From Branchipolynoe longqiensis (lineage: Eukaryota; Annelida; Polychaeta; Phyllodocida; Polynoidae), in assembly GCA_030323885.1 (NCBI GenBank), contig CM059187.1, positions 129,165,168 to 129,229,167 of the forward strand: a stretch of DNA of 64,000 bases. Direction: 5' to 3'. A model generated the notes under the pieces. It was not told the DNA's origin. It saw only the letters and a list, made by a program, of their open reading frames with translations, and made no database searches. A program made the translations under genes and the position numbers. This document shows, in pieces, positions 55,688-64,000 of the stretch; position 1 is the stretch's first letter, and each line of letters starts with the position of its first letter.

Positions 55688-56036
55688 ATAAAGTTGCATA
55701 GTCTGATGGTTTAGAATTTCTTTATTTTTTCTGAGATACATGTATTAGATCGATCACTAGTATCTACTTTACATTGGTTCAAAGTTGATTTTATTTTAAA
55801 TGGTCAACTTTTGAGATATTTTGAAGGCAAACATGGAAAAATTTGTTTTGGCAAATTTGCCAAAACTCTGACACCATAGACTTCTGCAGTAACAGGTTCT
55901 ATTAAATTGACCTTCTATGCAGAAACAAATGCTTAATACTGCATTAGTATCTAAGTTAGATGTGTAAAATCAAATCTAGATAATTGGTTTAGTTTAGAAA
56001 ATTTGATATTTCATCAGATTATGTAGCTTTAAGGTA
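55688..56036 (-). mobile_element. GCATAGTCCGATG palindromic element, minus copy
   Basis: AGTTGCATAGTCTGATGGTT at the left; CATCAGATTATGTAGCTTTA at the right. Interior: TCTGAGATACATGTATTAGA, AACATGGAAAAATTTGTTTT, GACACCATAGACTTCTGCAG. About 350 bases, the clearest minus copy. Confidence 0.8.
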
Positions 56037-56277
56037 TTTAGTAGAAGGATCAACCCAACATATATATATATTGAAGAAATGTGCTAGAAAATGAAATCTA
56101 TCGGACTATACAACTTTCAATTCAACGAAATAAAAGTGATATGTGATTTAGGACTAGGAGTCGAGACCCTCGAAGCATGGCAGCATTAAAGTTGCCTAGT
56201 CCGATGAAAGCATCAATATTTCAAAACCAAATCACTTACCTAGAACTAATCATATGATATATATCTCAGTTAGATAA

Positions 56278-56652
56278 AGCTAAGATTCCTTACATGCGGT
56301 ATGCGGTATGCGAATGCGAATGCGAATGCGAATGCGGCAAAAAATTGGAAAGCATCTAAGGCAATGGGGGTGATTCCTTACGTCCGAATGCGAATGCGAA
56401 TGCGGCAACTCGATCGGTCCCTGTAGCGATCGGTGCGGCATGCAGCATGCGGCATGCGGTATGCGAATAGAAACCTCAGTCGCACGTGCCCATTAGTTTT
56501 AGACTAGGAGAGGCGACTGATCATTACGGAACGGTCACACACAGGGGTGCTGATGGGAAAGATATGGTAGTGGTGGTGGTGGGGAGACGCTTGCCGCTTA
56601 CCACGTAGTAGGAATCCTCCCATTCGCATACCGCGCATAATGAATCTTAGCT
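56278..56652. mobile_element. 375-bp Harbinger-like MITE, GAATGC hexamers, TAA TSD
   Basis: The ends AGCTAAGATTC and GAATCTTAGCT are inverted, with TAA on both sides (56275-56277, 56653-56655). Next inside come GGTATGCGAATGCGAATGCG runs, GGCAAAAAATTGGAAAGC, a second hexamer run, a GATCGGTccctgtAGCGATCGG hairpin, and a diverged CAGTCGC...GCGACTGAT unit. The module order is that of the 59412 element, so both belong to one non-autonomous family. Confidence 0.8.
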
Positions 56653-56747
56653 TAATTGTACACTTCTTAAGCATGTCTTGCTGCATAAAGGTGAATACTA
56701 TGTCAATATAATAGGACATGTTACTGCTGAAGCCTTTGGTGTCAGTG

Positions 56748-57030
56748 TGTAGAATCTAATGCTCGGATCTGTGGCTGTGTATGTAGGCTATGAGGAAAAC
56801 AATACAGACAAAGCGAAAGGAAGAGAGTAACGTGTAAGAGAGAGAGAGTCCAGCCCTCTGGTTTATTGTTATATAGTCACATGGGTTCATGGAAGAGTAT
56901 CGTACCACCTCCTTCCACCAATGGGAATCGAGCATTCCTGGTCTCACCGATAGGAATCCAGCATTCCTGGTCTCCATGGATATCGGTGGTCTGCCCACCA
57001 CCAGTATATTTGAGAAGAGTTTTGAGATTC
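56748..57030. other. ~280-bp insertion of unknown type
   Basis: Interrupts the palindromic element between TTTGGTGTCAGT and TTAAATTGACATG. It contains a 27-base direct duplication around AGCATTCCTGGTCTC (56931, 56961). No TIR or frame was recognised. Confidence 0.4.
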
Positions 57031-57227
57031 TTGCCTACTTTAAATTGACATGCTTTCCTTTAAAATATCTCTAGAATTAGCCATTTAAAATAAATGTAAA
57101 GTAGCATATTTATTAATGATCAACCTGATCTATTTATCTCAGAAAATGTCAGATACTAAAAACCATCGGATTACACCACTTTAACAAAAATGTAATTACA
57201 GGCAACCCCTTCCTCCGGCTTCCTCAC

Positions 57228-57536
57228 ACCAGAACGTTGGCCGAATAGGTAGAGTGCTGGCCTCGCGTGTGGGAGATCGGGAGTTTGGTTCCCGGTCGAG
57301 TCAAACCAATAACTTATCAAATTGATACTTGTTGCTTCCTAGGCTAGTGCTCAGCATTAATAGGATAGAGCAAGAACTGGTTAGGTCAGTGTCAGGAGAA
57401 TGTGACTGTTTGGTCTAATTTCCTATTGCGGCAGCACTATAAAGTCGGCATGAGTGTACACTGTCACAAGTCGGTATCCATCCTGATATGACCTTATATG
57501 TTGCCAGTATCTAAAACTCCAACAACCATCAAACCG
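57228..57536 (+). mobile_element. SINE, B-type head, near full length
   Basis: ACCAGAACGTTGGCCGAATA, GGTAGAGTGCTGGCCTCGCG and GTTTGGTTCCCGGTCGAGTC to CCAGTATCTAAAACTCCAAC and CCATCAAACC. Confidence 0.85.
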
Positions 57537-57730
57537 ACCTCCTTCCCCACAACCACACCCACTGATTCCGGATCTATGGTGGCATGGGTGGGCAGCCATA
57601 AACGAAGCTGTGGTCATTAGATGGGGCATTTTCACGTCAATTCAAGTATGAGGGTCTCGGTCTCTGAGCACATGAAGGAGTTGGGTGGGTGGGTTGGAGA
57701 GCGAGCCTGTGTTTAAAAGAGCGCAATAAA

Positions 57731-58393
57731 GGAGGTTGTTGGTTCGTTGTTGGTTAGTTATTGTTGGTTGTTGTTGGTTGTTTATTGTTGGTTGGTTTTT
57801 GTTGGTTGTTGGTATGTTGTTGGTTGGTTGGATTGCTGGTTGATGGTTGTTGGTTGGTTGTTGATTGTTAGTTGTTGAGTCGTTGGTTGTTGGTTAGTTG
57901 GTTGGTTGTTAGTTGGTTGGTTTTTCGTTGGTTGTTGGTTTGTTGTTGGTTGGTTATTGTTGGTTGTTGGTTGGTTATTGTTGGTTGGTTATTGTTGGTT
58001 GGTTATTGTTGGTTGTTGGTTGGTTGTTGGTTGGTTGTTGGTTGGTTGGTTGGGTGTTGGTTGGTCGTTGGTTGGCTTGTTGGTTGGCTTGTTGGTTGGC
58101 TGGTTGGTTGTTGTTGGTTGGTTGGGTGTTAGTTGTTGGGTGGTTGGTTGGTGGTTGTTGTTTGGTGTTGAGTGGCTGGTTGTTGGTTAGTTGTTGGTTG
58201 GTTGTTGTTGGTTGGTTGTTTATTTGTTGGTGGTTGTTGGTTGGTTGTTGGTCGGTTGTTGGTTGGTTGTCGGTTGGCTGTTGGTTGGTTGTGTGTGGTT
58301 TGATTCTTTGTTGGTTGGTTGTTGGTTGGTTGTTTATTTGTTGTTTGTTTGTTGTGTGTTGGTTGGTTGTGTGTTGGTTATTGATTGGTTGTT
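57731..58393. repeat. 660-bp TTGGTTGGTTGTTGG array ending in a SINE tail
   Basis: Only TTGG, TTG and TTGTTGG words with few changes; the right edge runs GGTTGTTGGACTGTCCTGGC straight into the SINE 3' core. It is the reverse complement of the CCAACAACCAACC SINE tail. Trp/Leu/Val frames are its translation. Confidence 0.95.
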
Positions 58394-58434
58394 GGACTGT
58401 CCTGGCAACATCTAAGGTGATATCAGGATGGGTG
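58394..58434 (-). mobile_element. SINE 3' core at the edge of the array
   Basis: GACTGTCCTGGCAACATCTA then AGGTGATATCAGGATGGG. The body and head are missing. Confidence 0.85.
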
Positions 58435-58559
58435 ATAATAGGCCTTTCATGTGTGTGGAATCCCTACTCAATCTACTGCTGATCACCAGGATCCCCTTCT
58501 TTATATGGTATTGGAGTTAGAGTCCTGTTGAAAGGATACCCCTGTAGTATTGTTGTGGA

Positions 58560-59411
58560 GGGTGATGAAAATGGTAAATATTGCACCAAGAGTGGGAATC
58601 GAAGGCACATCTCTTGCATTCTGGGCTAGTATGCTAACCATTACACAACCTAGCCTTCTTGATGTTATCACCCTACCCACGCCTACCTGTCAATGCGGCT
58701 CATTGCCTGAGAGGTCAGTGCAGACTACTACACTCGCTCCCCTGGCATTGTAAGTCTTGTAAATGGTCATTTAATGCTTACAATTACATATACAGGCAAT
58801 GCACTTATATCCATATACACAGGGTGCGTTCAACAACCATACAGCGCATAGCTTATACGGGATCATGTTCAAGGCACCCAGTGTTGTGTGTGTGTCCAGG
58901 GGGGGGGGGGATGATGAAAATGAGAATTAGTGCGCCTAGAGTGAGAATCAAACCAACATTTCTTACATCCTGGGCAAGTGTGCTAAACATTACACCACCT
59001 AGGCCGTCTGATGTCACCACCCTACCAGCACCTGTCTATGTGGCTCCTTGCCTGAGAAGTCAGTGCAGATTGCTAAACTCGTCCACCCCCCCTGGCATTG
59101 TAAGTCTTTTAAATAGTCATTTAATGGCTATAATTACATATACAGCCAATCAATTTATATATACACACAGGGTAGGTTCAAAAACCATACAGTGCATAGC
59201 TTGTACGGGATCATGGTCACGACACCCAGTATTGTGGAGGTGGGGGGGGGAGTGATGAAAATATTGCGCCTTGAGCAGTAATCAAGCCTACACCTCTTGC
59301 ATTCTGTGCCAGTGTGCTGACCATTACACCACCTAGATGCCCTGATGTCACCACCCTACCCACGCCTACCTGTCTATGTGGCTGCTTGCACGAGAAGTCA
59401 GTGCAGTCTAA
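58560..59411 (-). repeat. ~340-bp tandem trimer with tRNA-like heads
   Basis: Three units share GATGAAAAT, a tRNA-like stretch, GATGTCACCACCCTACC, GTCAGTGCAG, CCTGGCATTGTAAGTCTT, ATTACATATACA, CCATACAGYGCATAGCTT and CACCCAGTRTTGTG. The heads start at 58583, 58933 and 59266, so spacing is ~350 and ~333. The third unit is cut off by the element at 59412. This is a second tRNA-derived repeat, unrelated in sequence to the main SINE. Confidence 0.8.
58933..59004 (-). other. tRNA-like head (best preserved of three)
   Basis: Minus strand: GCCTAGGTGGTGTAATGTTT, AGCACACTTGCCCAGGATG, then TTGGTTTGATTCTC and CTAGGC. GCCTAG at the 5' side can pair with CTAGGC at the 3' side, CTTGC with GTAAG as an anticodon-like stem with a 7-base loop, and TGGTGTAATG and GGTTTGATTC resemble A and B boxes. 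The T-stem is weak, so it is a tRNA-derived repeat head rather than a working tRNA. Confidence 0.5.
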
Positions 59412-59790
59412 AGGGCGCATTCCATATACGCGTAATGCGTAATGCGAATGCGAATGCGAATGCGACAAAAAATCGAAACGGCTTGAAACCTATGAGCAAC
59501 ATTCCATATACGCGTAATGCGTAATGCGAATGCGAATGCGAATAAAATCCATTATCCCGATCGCTCCATGTAGCGATCGGTGCGTAATGCGTAATGCATA
59601 AAGGTGCTGCGAATAGAAAAGCATCAGTCGCATTTGTCCATTGATATAAGGCTGGAGGAGGCGACTGATAATTACGGACAGCCGTGTAGGTTTATCCGGC
59701 GGACCTGTTAGGAAGCAGTCTTCATATTTGGGACGGTCCTAACATCCCTCGAAGCAAGCTAAACTGAGCCATGTTTGGACCGTCCCATTC

Positions 59791-60313
59791 TGTGTGTGTG
59801 TGTCTCTGTGTGTGTGTCTGTGTCTGTGTGTGTGTGTCTCTATGTCTGTGTGTGTCTCTGTGTGTGTGTCTCTGTGTTGTGTATCTGTCTCTGTGTGTGT
59901 CTCTGTGTGTGTATCTGTGTGTGTGTCTCTGTGTGTGTCCCTGTGTTGTGTCTCTGTGTGTGTCTGTGTGTGTATATGTGTGTGTGTGTGTCTGTGTGTG
60001 TGTCTGTGTGTGTGTGTCTCTGTGTGTGTCTCTGTGTTGTGTATCTGTGTCTCTGTATGTGTCTGTGTCTTTGTGTCTCTGTTGTTGTGTGTGTGTCTGT
60101 CTGTGTGTGTATCTCTGTGTCTCTGTGTGTGTCTCTGTTTCTGTGTGTGTCTGTTGTGTGTGTGTGTCTCTGTGTCTGGGTGTGTGTCTGTGTGTGTGTG
60201 TCTCTGTGTCTCTGTGTTGTGTCTCTGTGTTTCTGTGTGTGTATCTGTGTGTGTCTCTGTGTGTGTGTGTCTCTGTGTGTGTGTGTCTCTGTGTGTGTGT
60301 CTCTGTGTCTGCC
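59791..60313. repeat. TGTGTGTCTCTG array 1
   Basis: About 520 bases of GTGTGTGTCTCTGTGT words. Cys/Val/Ser and Thr/His frames on the two strands are repeat translations. Confidence 0.95.
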
Positions 60314-60493
60314 AACAGAAAAGCATCAGTCGCATTTGTCCATTGATATAAGGCTGGAGGAGGCGACTGATAATTACGGACATCCGTGTAGGTTTATGCG
60401 GCGGACCTGTTAGGAAGCAGTCTTCATATTTGGGACGGTCCTAACATCCCTCCAAGCAAGCTAAACTGAGCAATGTTTGGACCGTCCCATTCT

Positions 60494-60770
60494 CTGTGTG
60501 TGTGTCTCTGTGTGTGTTTCTATGTGTGTATATGTGTCTATGTGTGTGTGTCTGTGTGTGTGTCTGTGTGTGTGTGTCTCTGTGTGTCTGTGTGTGTGTC
60601 TGTGTGTGTGTGTCTCTGTGTTGTGTCTCTGTGTCTGTGTGTGTGTCTCTGTGTGTGTATCTGTGTGTGTCTCTGTGTGTCTCTGTGTGTGTGTCTCTGT
60701 GTTGTGTCTCTGTGTATCTGTGTGTGTATGTGTCTCTGTGTCTTTGTGTCTCTGTTGCTGTGTGTGTGTA
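60494..60770. repeat. TGTGTGTCTCTG array 2
   Basis: The same word set as array 1 and the same left junction (GGACCGTCCCATTCT), so the array was duplicated with its flanking unit or grew twice from the same seed. Confidence 0.95.
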
Positions 60771-60919
60771 CTTTTTATATACTTTTTATATACTTCACTG
60801 CATAACGCATAACGCATAACGCAATACGCATTACGCGTATATGGAATGCTGGCATTCGCATAACGCATAACGCGTAACGCATAACGCATTACGCATTACG
60901 CGTATATGGAATGCGCCCT

Positions 60920-61901
60920 TATACAGTATGTATTCAAGCATGACCATCTAACGTACGTAGGTAAAGATGGAGGGTAGTAGTGAATAGCATGAGGGGTGGG
61001 CTGGGATGGGGGTGGAGGGGAGGGGTCACATGTCAGAGCAGTACAAGGAGTCTGTTCAGTGGTGTGATTTGTACCTCATATATCCGTACAGCTGACTCCC
61101 CATGTCCCAAACACTGACTGGGTCGTGATTATTTATTCTGACGCTCCCCAGGCTTTTGGGTATGGAGTTAATGTTTACGAGTTATGCGTTTTGGGAGTTT
61201 GTGAGGCGACACCCTGTAATTTAATCACCAACAACACCGCCAGAGGTCGCCACTAGGCAACGCCTAATGCCACAACCTTATCACTAATGGTGATTTTTCT
61301 TTCTTGTGTTTTTTTTTGTTTTTGTTTGTTTTTTTGGTAACACACAAAATAATCACCCACAAATTTTAAGAAGAAAACTAAACAAAAGAAAAGCCGCCAC
61401 TTGTTTCAGCCGACCCGATGGAAAGAGAGAGAGTAGGTGTCAAAGTTGTTTGTCTAGGTGAGAAATGCGCATATTTAATCGTCTTTGATGTGTGCGGAGA
61501 AAAGGTTCAGAGGCTGATTGAAGACTGAAGGGGGCTCGTTCGTTGGAGGAGAATGCTGCCGATAGGGGGCGCGACGGATGGAGGGAGGATGAGTGGGGTG
61601 AGAGGGAGAGGGAGGGGGTGAGGAACAAGGGCTGTGCGGAGGGGAGGGGGGACGGGTGGTGGGGGAGGGAGGGGTTTTGAATGGACGTGTCAGTGTAGGC
61701 TCTGAGTACACCTGGGTGCTTGTTTTGGAGGGTGTGAGGTCTTAGAGCCGGGTGTTATGTGAGGCTACGTCACTCAAGCTGTGAGTCTTAACTCGGAAAA
61801 AAAAGAGATCCGTTTACTACCGAATCACCTCACGCTTTTTCTTGCGGGGGGAGGGGGGTGTGTGACTAAGTAGAATTCAGTTGATTTCAGAATGTAGGTG
61901 T
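60920..61901. other. Unique intergenic stretch
   Basis: T-runs at 61310-61336 and G-rich words at 61570-61675. No gene is supported. Confidence 0.4.
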
Positions 61902-62225
61902 TTGTTGGTTGGTTGTTGGAGTTTTACGTCCTGGTGACATCTAAGTAAGGTCATATCATGATGGGTACTGACTTGTCACAGTGCACACACACGGTGAGTT
62001 TATAGTTCGGTCCCACTAGGAAATTAGGCCACCTGTACCATGATCCAATATCGTACTCAAGTCACATTATCCTGACACTGAGCAAACCAATTATTGCCCT
62101 ATCCTATTAATGCTGAGCACGACAAGTATCAATTTTATAAGTCACCGGTTTGACTCGACCGGGAACCGAACTCCTGACCTCCCGCCATTGAGGCCCGCGC
62201 TCTAGCGATCCCGTCCCCGCGCCTG
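61902..62225 (-). mobile_element. SINE, B-type head, full length
   Basis: TTGTTGGTTGGTTGTTGGAG, TTTTACGTCCTGGTGACATC, GACTTGTCACAGTGCACA and GACTCGACCGGGAACCGAAC to GCGCTCTAGCGATCCCGTCC. Confidence 0.9.
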
Positions 62226-62285
62226 TTCGTTTGGGCAAATGTAAATAAGTAGAAAATCGTTGTTACCAGAATGTAGAAGAAAATT

Positions 62286-62354
62286 ATACATACATACATA
62301 CATACATACATACATACATACATACATACATACATACATACATACATACATACA

Positions 62355-62382
<28 letters not shown>
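62286..62382. repeat. (CATA)n array
   Basis: About 24 perfect tetranucleotide units, without the CATG interruptions of the 52.3-kb array. Confidence 0.95.
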
Positions 62383-62388
<6 letters not shown>

Positions 62389-62389
62389 G

Positions 62390-63745
62390 AAAGAGTTCAT
62401 TTTATTTATTTATTTGAGATCATAATATGAATCTTGAAATGTGCTCAGACTGAGAGTGTGATTAAAGGTGTGTTTGCGTGTTTAATTAGAAGTTGGTCTT
62501 GGCGGGGGGGGGGGCGACATTGTGCATGGTGGTTGTTAGCGCTTTGAACCCAGGTGTACCCAGATCGACGTTGTGTCTGTGTGCGGTGGGGGGTGGGGGG
62601 GGGGGGGTCCCAGGTGTGAAGATGTCAGACTGACTGCACCCGCTCTAAGGGTCATTAACGACCATGGGATCTTCTCTGTGATCTCAACGTCTTAAATTAA
62701 AATGCGAAGCGAAATTGTGAAGGCATAAAACTATTTGTGTTTCTTCTCCACACAAAAAAAGAAGAATATGACATACACTTTAAATGTATATATGTGTGTA
62801 TCACTCCACCATATGTGTGTGTCTGTGTGTGTAAAGTGTATGTGGTTGAGTGACCATGTGCTTGCATTGTATTTCGGTCTGAAGGGCGGTCCTATTTTCT
62901 GCACGGTTTTCTCATTCCCCATCTGTGATCAGGTGGTTAACACGCATCCCCACCCACCCCTACCCCTCCCACACCACACGGTTACCCCCACCCCACCGCC
63001 AACCACATCACCATCACCACCACCACCACCAGTACCGCCGCCACCGCCGCCGCCTTCTCAGACGCCGTCGCCCCGACGACAAAATTAAACAAGTCCTTTT
63101 TTCTCGTTTATTTTTGGGGGGTCCTATTGTGGGCACAATCAGTGGGTGTAATTACCAAAGCCCCAGTATTGAGCGCCGTGGGAGTTGGTCATCTTTCTCC
63201 GGCCCGGTGGGGGGTAGGGGTGGGGGTAAGGGTGGGGGGTATAAGGCAGGGCTCAGCCACGACGTGACCGACAAGGGTGTGTCTCATCAGGTGGCAAAAA
63301 GTCAGGTGGACAGGAGAGCAGAGTCCTAAACCAAGGCCGGTCAATTTAAGAAATCCCATTTGAAGCTTGATTTAGGGGAATGGGGGAATGGGCGGTTTTC
63401 TCCACCCACCATCCACCACCCACCACTATTTAAATGCGGTTTAAACATATATAGATATTCCCTTTCCTCTTCCCGGTCCTATGAAGCTAGTTACACACAT
63501 ATTTACCCATACCTACCTATGCATACACACAAACACACATGCGTGCATACAAACATACACACCTCTACACACATACCTATCGGTAGATACATGTATATCT
63601 TCATGTGTGCAGGTCATTGGTTTCCATGCCTACATAGTCACACCTACTTATAAATATAGAAATAAAACGCTGGGTATTTGCGGATGTATACATAGATATG
63701 TACTTGCGTACAAGTATATATGAGACTGTCTCAAATGTGCTAAGC
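62390..63745. other. Mixed intergenic stretch
   Basis: G-runs at 62502-62513 and 62586-62608, GTGTGTGTCTGTGTG at 62814-62831, CACCACCACCACC and CCGCCGCCGCC at 63010-63056, ACACACAAACACAC words at 63525-63570. No gene is supported. Confidence 0.4.
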
Positions 63746-64000
63746 TTGTTTGTTTGTTGTTGTTTTACGTCCTAGCAACATCTAAGGTCATATCAGGACG
63801 GGTACCGACTTGTGACAGTGCGCACTCATGGCGACTTTATAGTGCTGTCCCACTGGGAAACCAGGCCGCCGGCACCATGACCTGGTATCCCACTCAGTCA
63901 CATTATCCTGACACTGAGCACACCAGTCCTTGCCCTATCCTAATAATGCCGAGCACCTGGCTAGGAAGCGACAAGTATCAATTTTAAAGTCATTGGTTTG
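63746..64000 (-). mobile_element. SINE, minus, cut by the window end
   Basis: TTGTTTGTTTGTTGTTGTTT tail, TACGTCCTAGCAACATCTAA, GGTACCGACTTGTGACAGTG, GTATCCCACTCAGTCACATT and TTTAAAGTCATTGGTTTG. Well preserved; the head lies beyond 64000. The tail is the CAACAACAAAC type. Confidence 0.9.

Larger units (their letters stand above)
56190..57185 (+). mobile_element. GCATAGTCCGATG element with two nested insertions
   Basis: AAGTTGCCTAGTCCGATGAA starts it and CCATCGGATTACACCACTTT ends it. The interior is interrupted by the Harbinger-like element 56278-56652 and by ~280 bases near 56748-57030. Removing both leaves roughly the usual 350 bases. Confidence 0.7.
59412..60919. mobile_element. 1.5-kb Harbinger-like composite element, 35-bp perfect TIRs
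   Basis: The left end AGGGCGCATTCCATATACGC plus GTAATGCGTAATGCG is matched exactly, inverted, by the right end (60885-60919). The flanks are TAA and TAT, so the TSD is imperfect. Order from the left: TIR, GCGAAT hexamers, GACAAAAAATCGAAACGG, an internal TIR copy at ~59504, hexamers, the hairpin CCGATCGCTccatgtAGCGATCGG (59554-59577), the CAGTCGC...GCGACTGA unit, then a ~175-base unit present twice (59620-59790, 60318-60492), each followed by a TGTGTGTCTCTG array. There is no transposase frame. The right end also carries an internal TIR copy (~60825-60850). Confidence 0.8.

Noticed and set aside
57872..58482. Trp/Leu/Val membrane-like protein
   Set aside because: Translation of the TTGGTTGG array; hydrophobicity comes from the repeat.
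59739..60889. Cys/Val/Ser-rich or Thr/His-rich secreted-like proteins
   Set aside because: Translations of TGTGTGTCTCTG arrays.

Overview
This is eukaryotic, gene-poor, repeat-dense DNA, most likely from a mollusc and perhaps a gastropod. The evidence is a strewn tRNA-derived SINE family, MITE-like DNA transposons with visible terminal inverted repeats (TIRs) and target site duplications (TSDs), a fragment near 10.5-10.8 kb that I recognise as a SINE 3' region common in molluscan genomes, and a very high microsatellite load. Nothing bacterial, viral, rRNA or CRISPR-like is visible. I found no convincing host protein-coding gene. The only recognisable proteins are three decayed reverse-transcriptase fragments of non-LTR retrotransposons (35.9-36.5 kb minus, 46.7-47.7 kb plus, 51.2-51.9 kb plus). 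Most long open frames in the window are stop-free simple repeats.

Layout. 1-2.35 kb: a complex of inverted and direct repeats ending in a Harbinger-like terminal repeat; the same family reappears at 56.3-56.7 kb and 59.4-60.9 kb. 2.5-3.7 kb: a minus-strand SINE split by an 883-bp DNA transposon with 42-bp TIRs. 4.4-10.3 kb: CCACAT, GGTGGC and pyrimidine arrays with SINE copies between them. 12.36-14.1 kb: a 32-bp minisatellite. 15.5-17.5 kb: a palindromic element, SINE pieces and a 322-bp TA-flanked MITE. 18.1-18.75 kb: a polypurine block. 20.1-20.65 kb: a 73-bp satellite with 146-bp alternation. 22.0-22.4 kb: a graded pentanucleotide array. 24.86-25.09 kb: two giant poly-C runs. 25.2-27.5 kb: a 2.3-kb CA/CCCTA-rich array. 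33.2-36.8 kb: SINEs in fold-back arrangement, one junction triplicated, and a LINE fragment ending in a hairpin. 37.1-42.6 kb: TA-rich arrays, four CAGTAAAACC-ended MITEs and a 264-bp TAA-flanked MITE. 42.9-46.0 kb: nested palindromic elements and two SINEs with 12-bp TSDs. 46.7-47.9 kb: a LINE interrupted by a fifth CAGTAAAACC MITE. 51.0-52.1 kb: a SINE interrupted by a LINE 3' end. 55.4-57.2 kb: palindromic elements carrying nested insertions. 57.7-58.4 kb: an array that looks grown from a SINE tail. 58.6-59.4 kb: a tandem trimer of a second tRNA-like repeat.

The mobile elements give a relative history. SINEs are hit by DNA transposons (2.8 kb) and LINEs (51.2 kb), SINEs land inside palindromic elements (43.0 kb), and MITEs hit LINEs (47.7 kb) and other MITEs (56.3 kb). 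The SINE family has two subfamilies with different tRNA-like heads and matching tails, one apparent head/tail chimera, and several isolated tails that start near the same place. Fold-back junctions recur at four sites. All repeat identities come from reading the sequence by eye; no alignment or database search was run.
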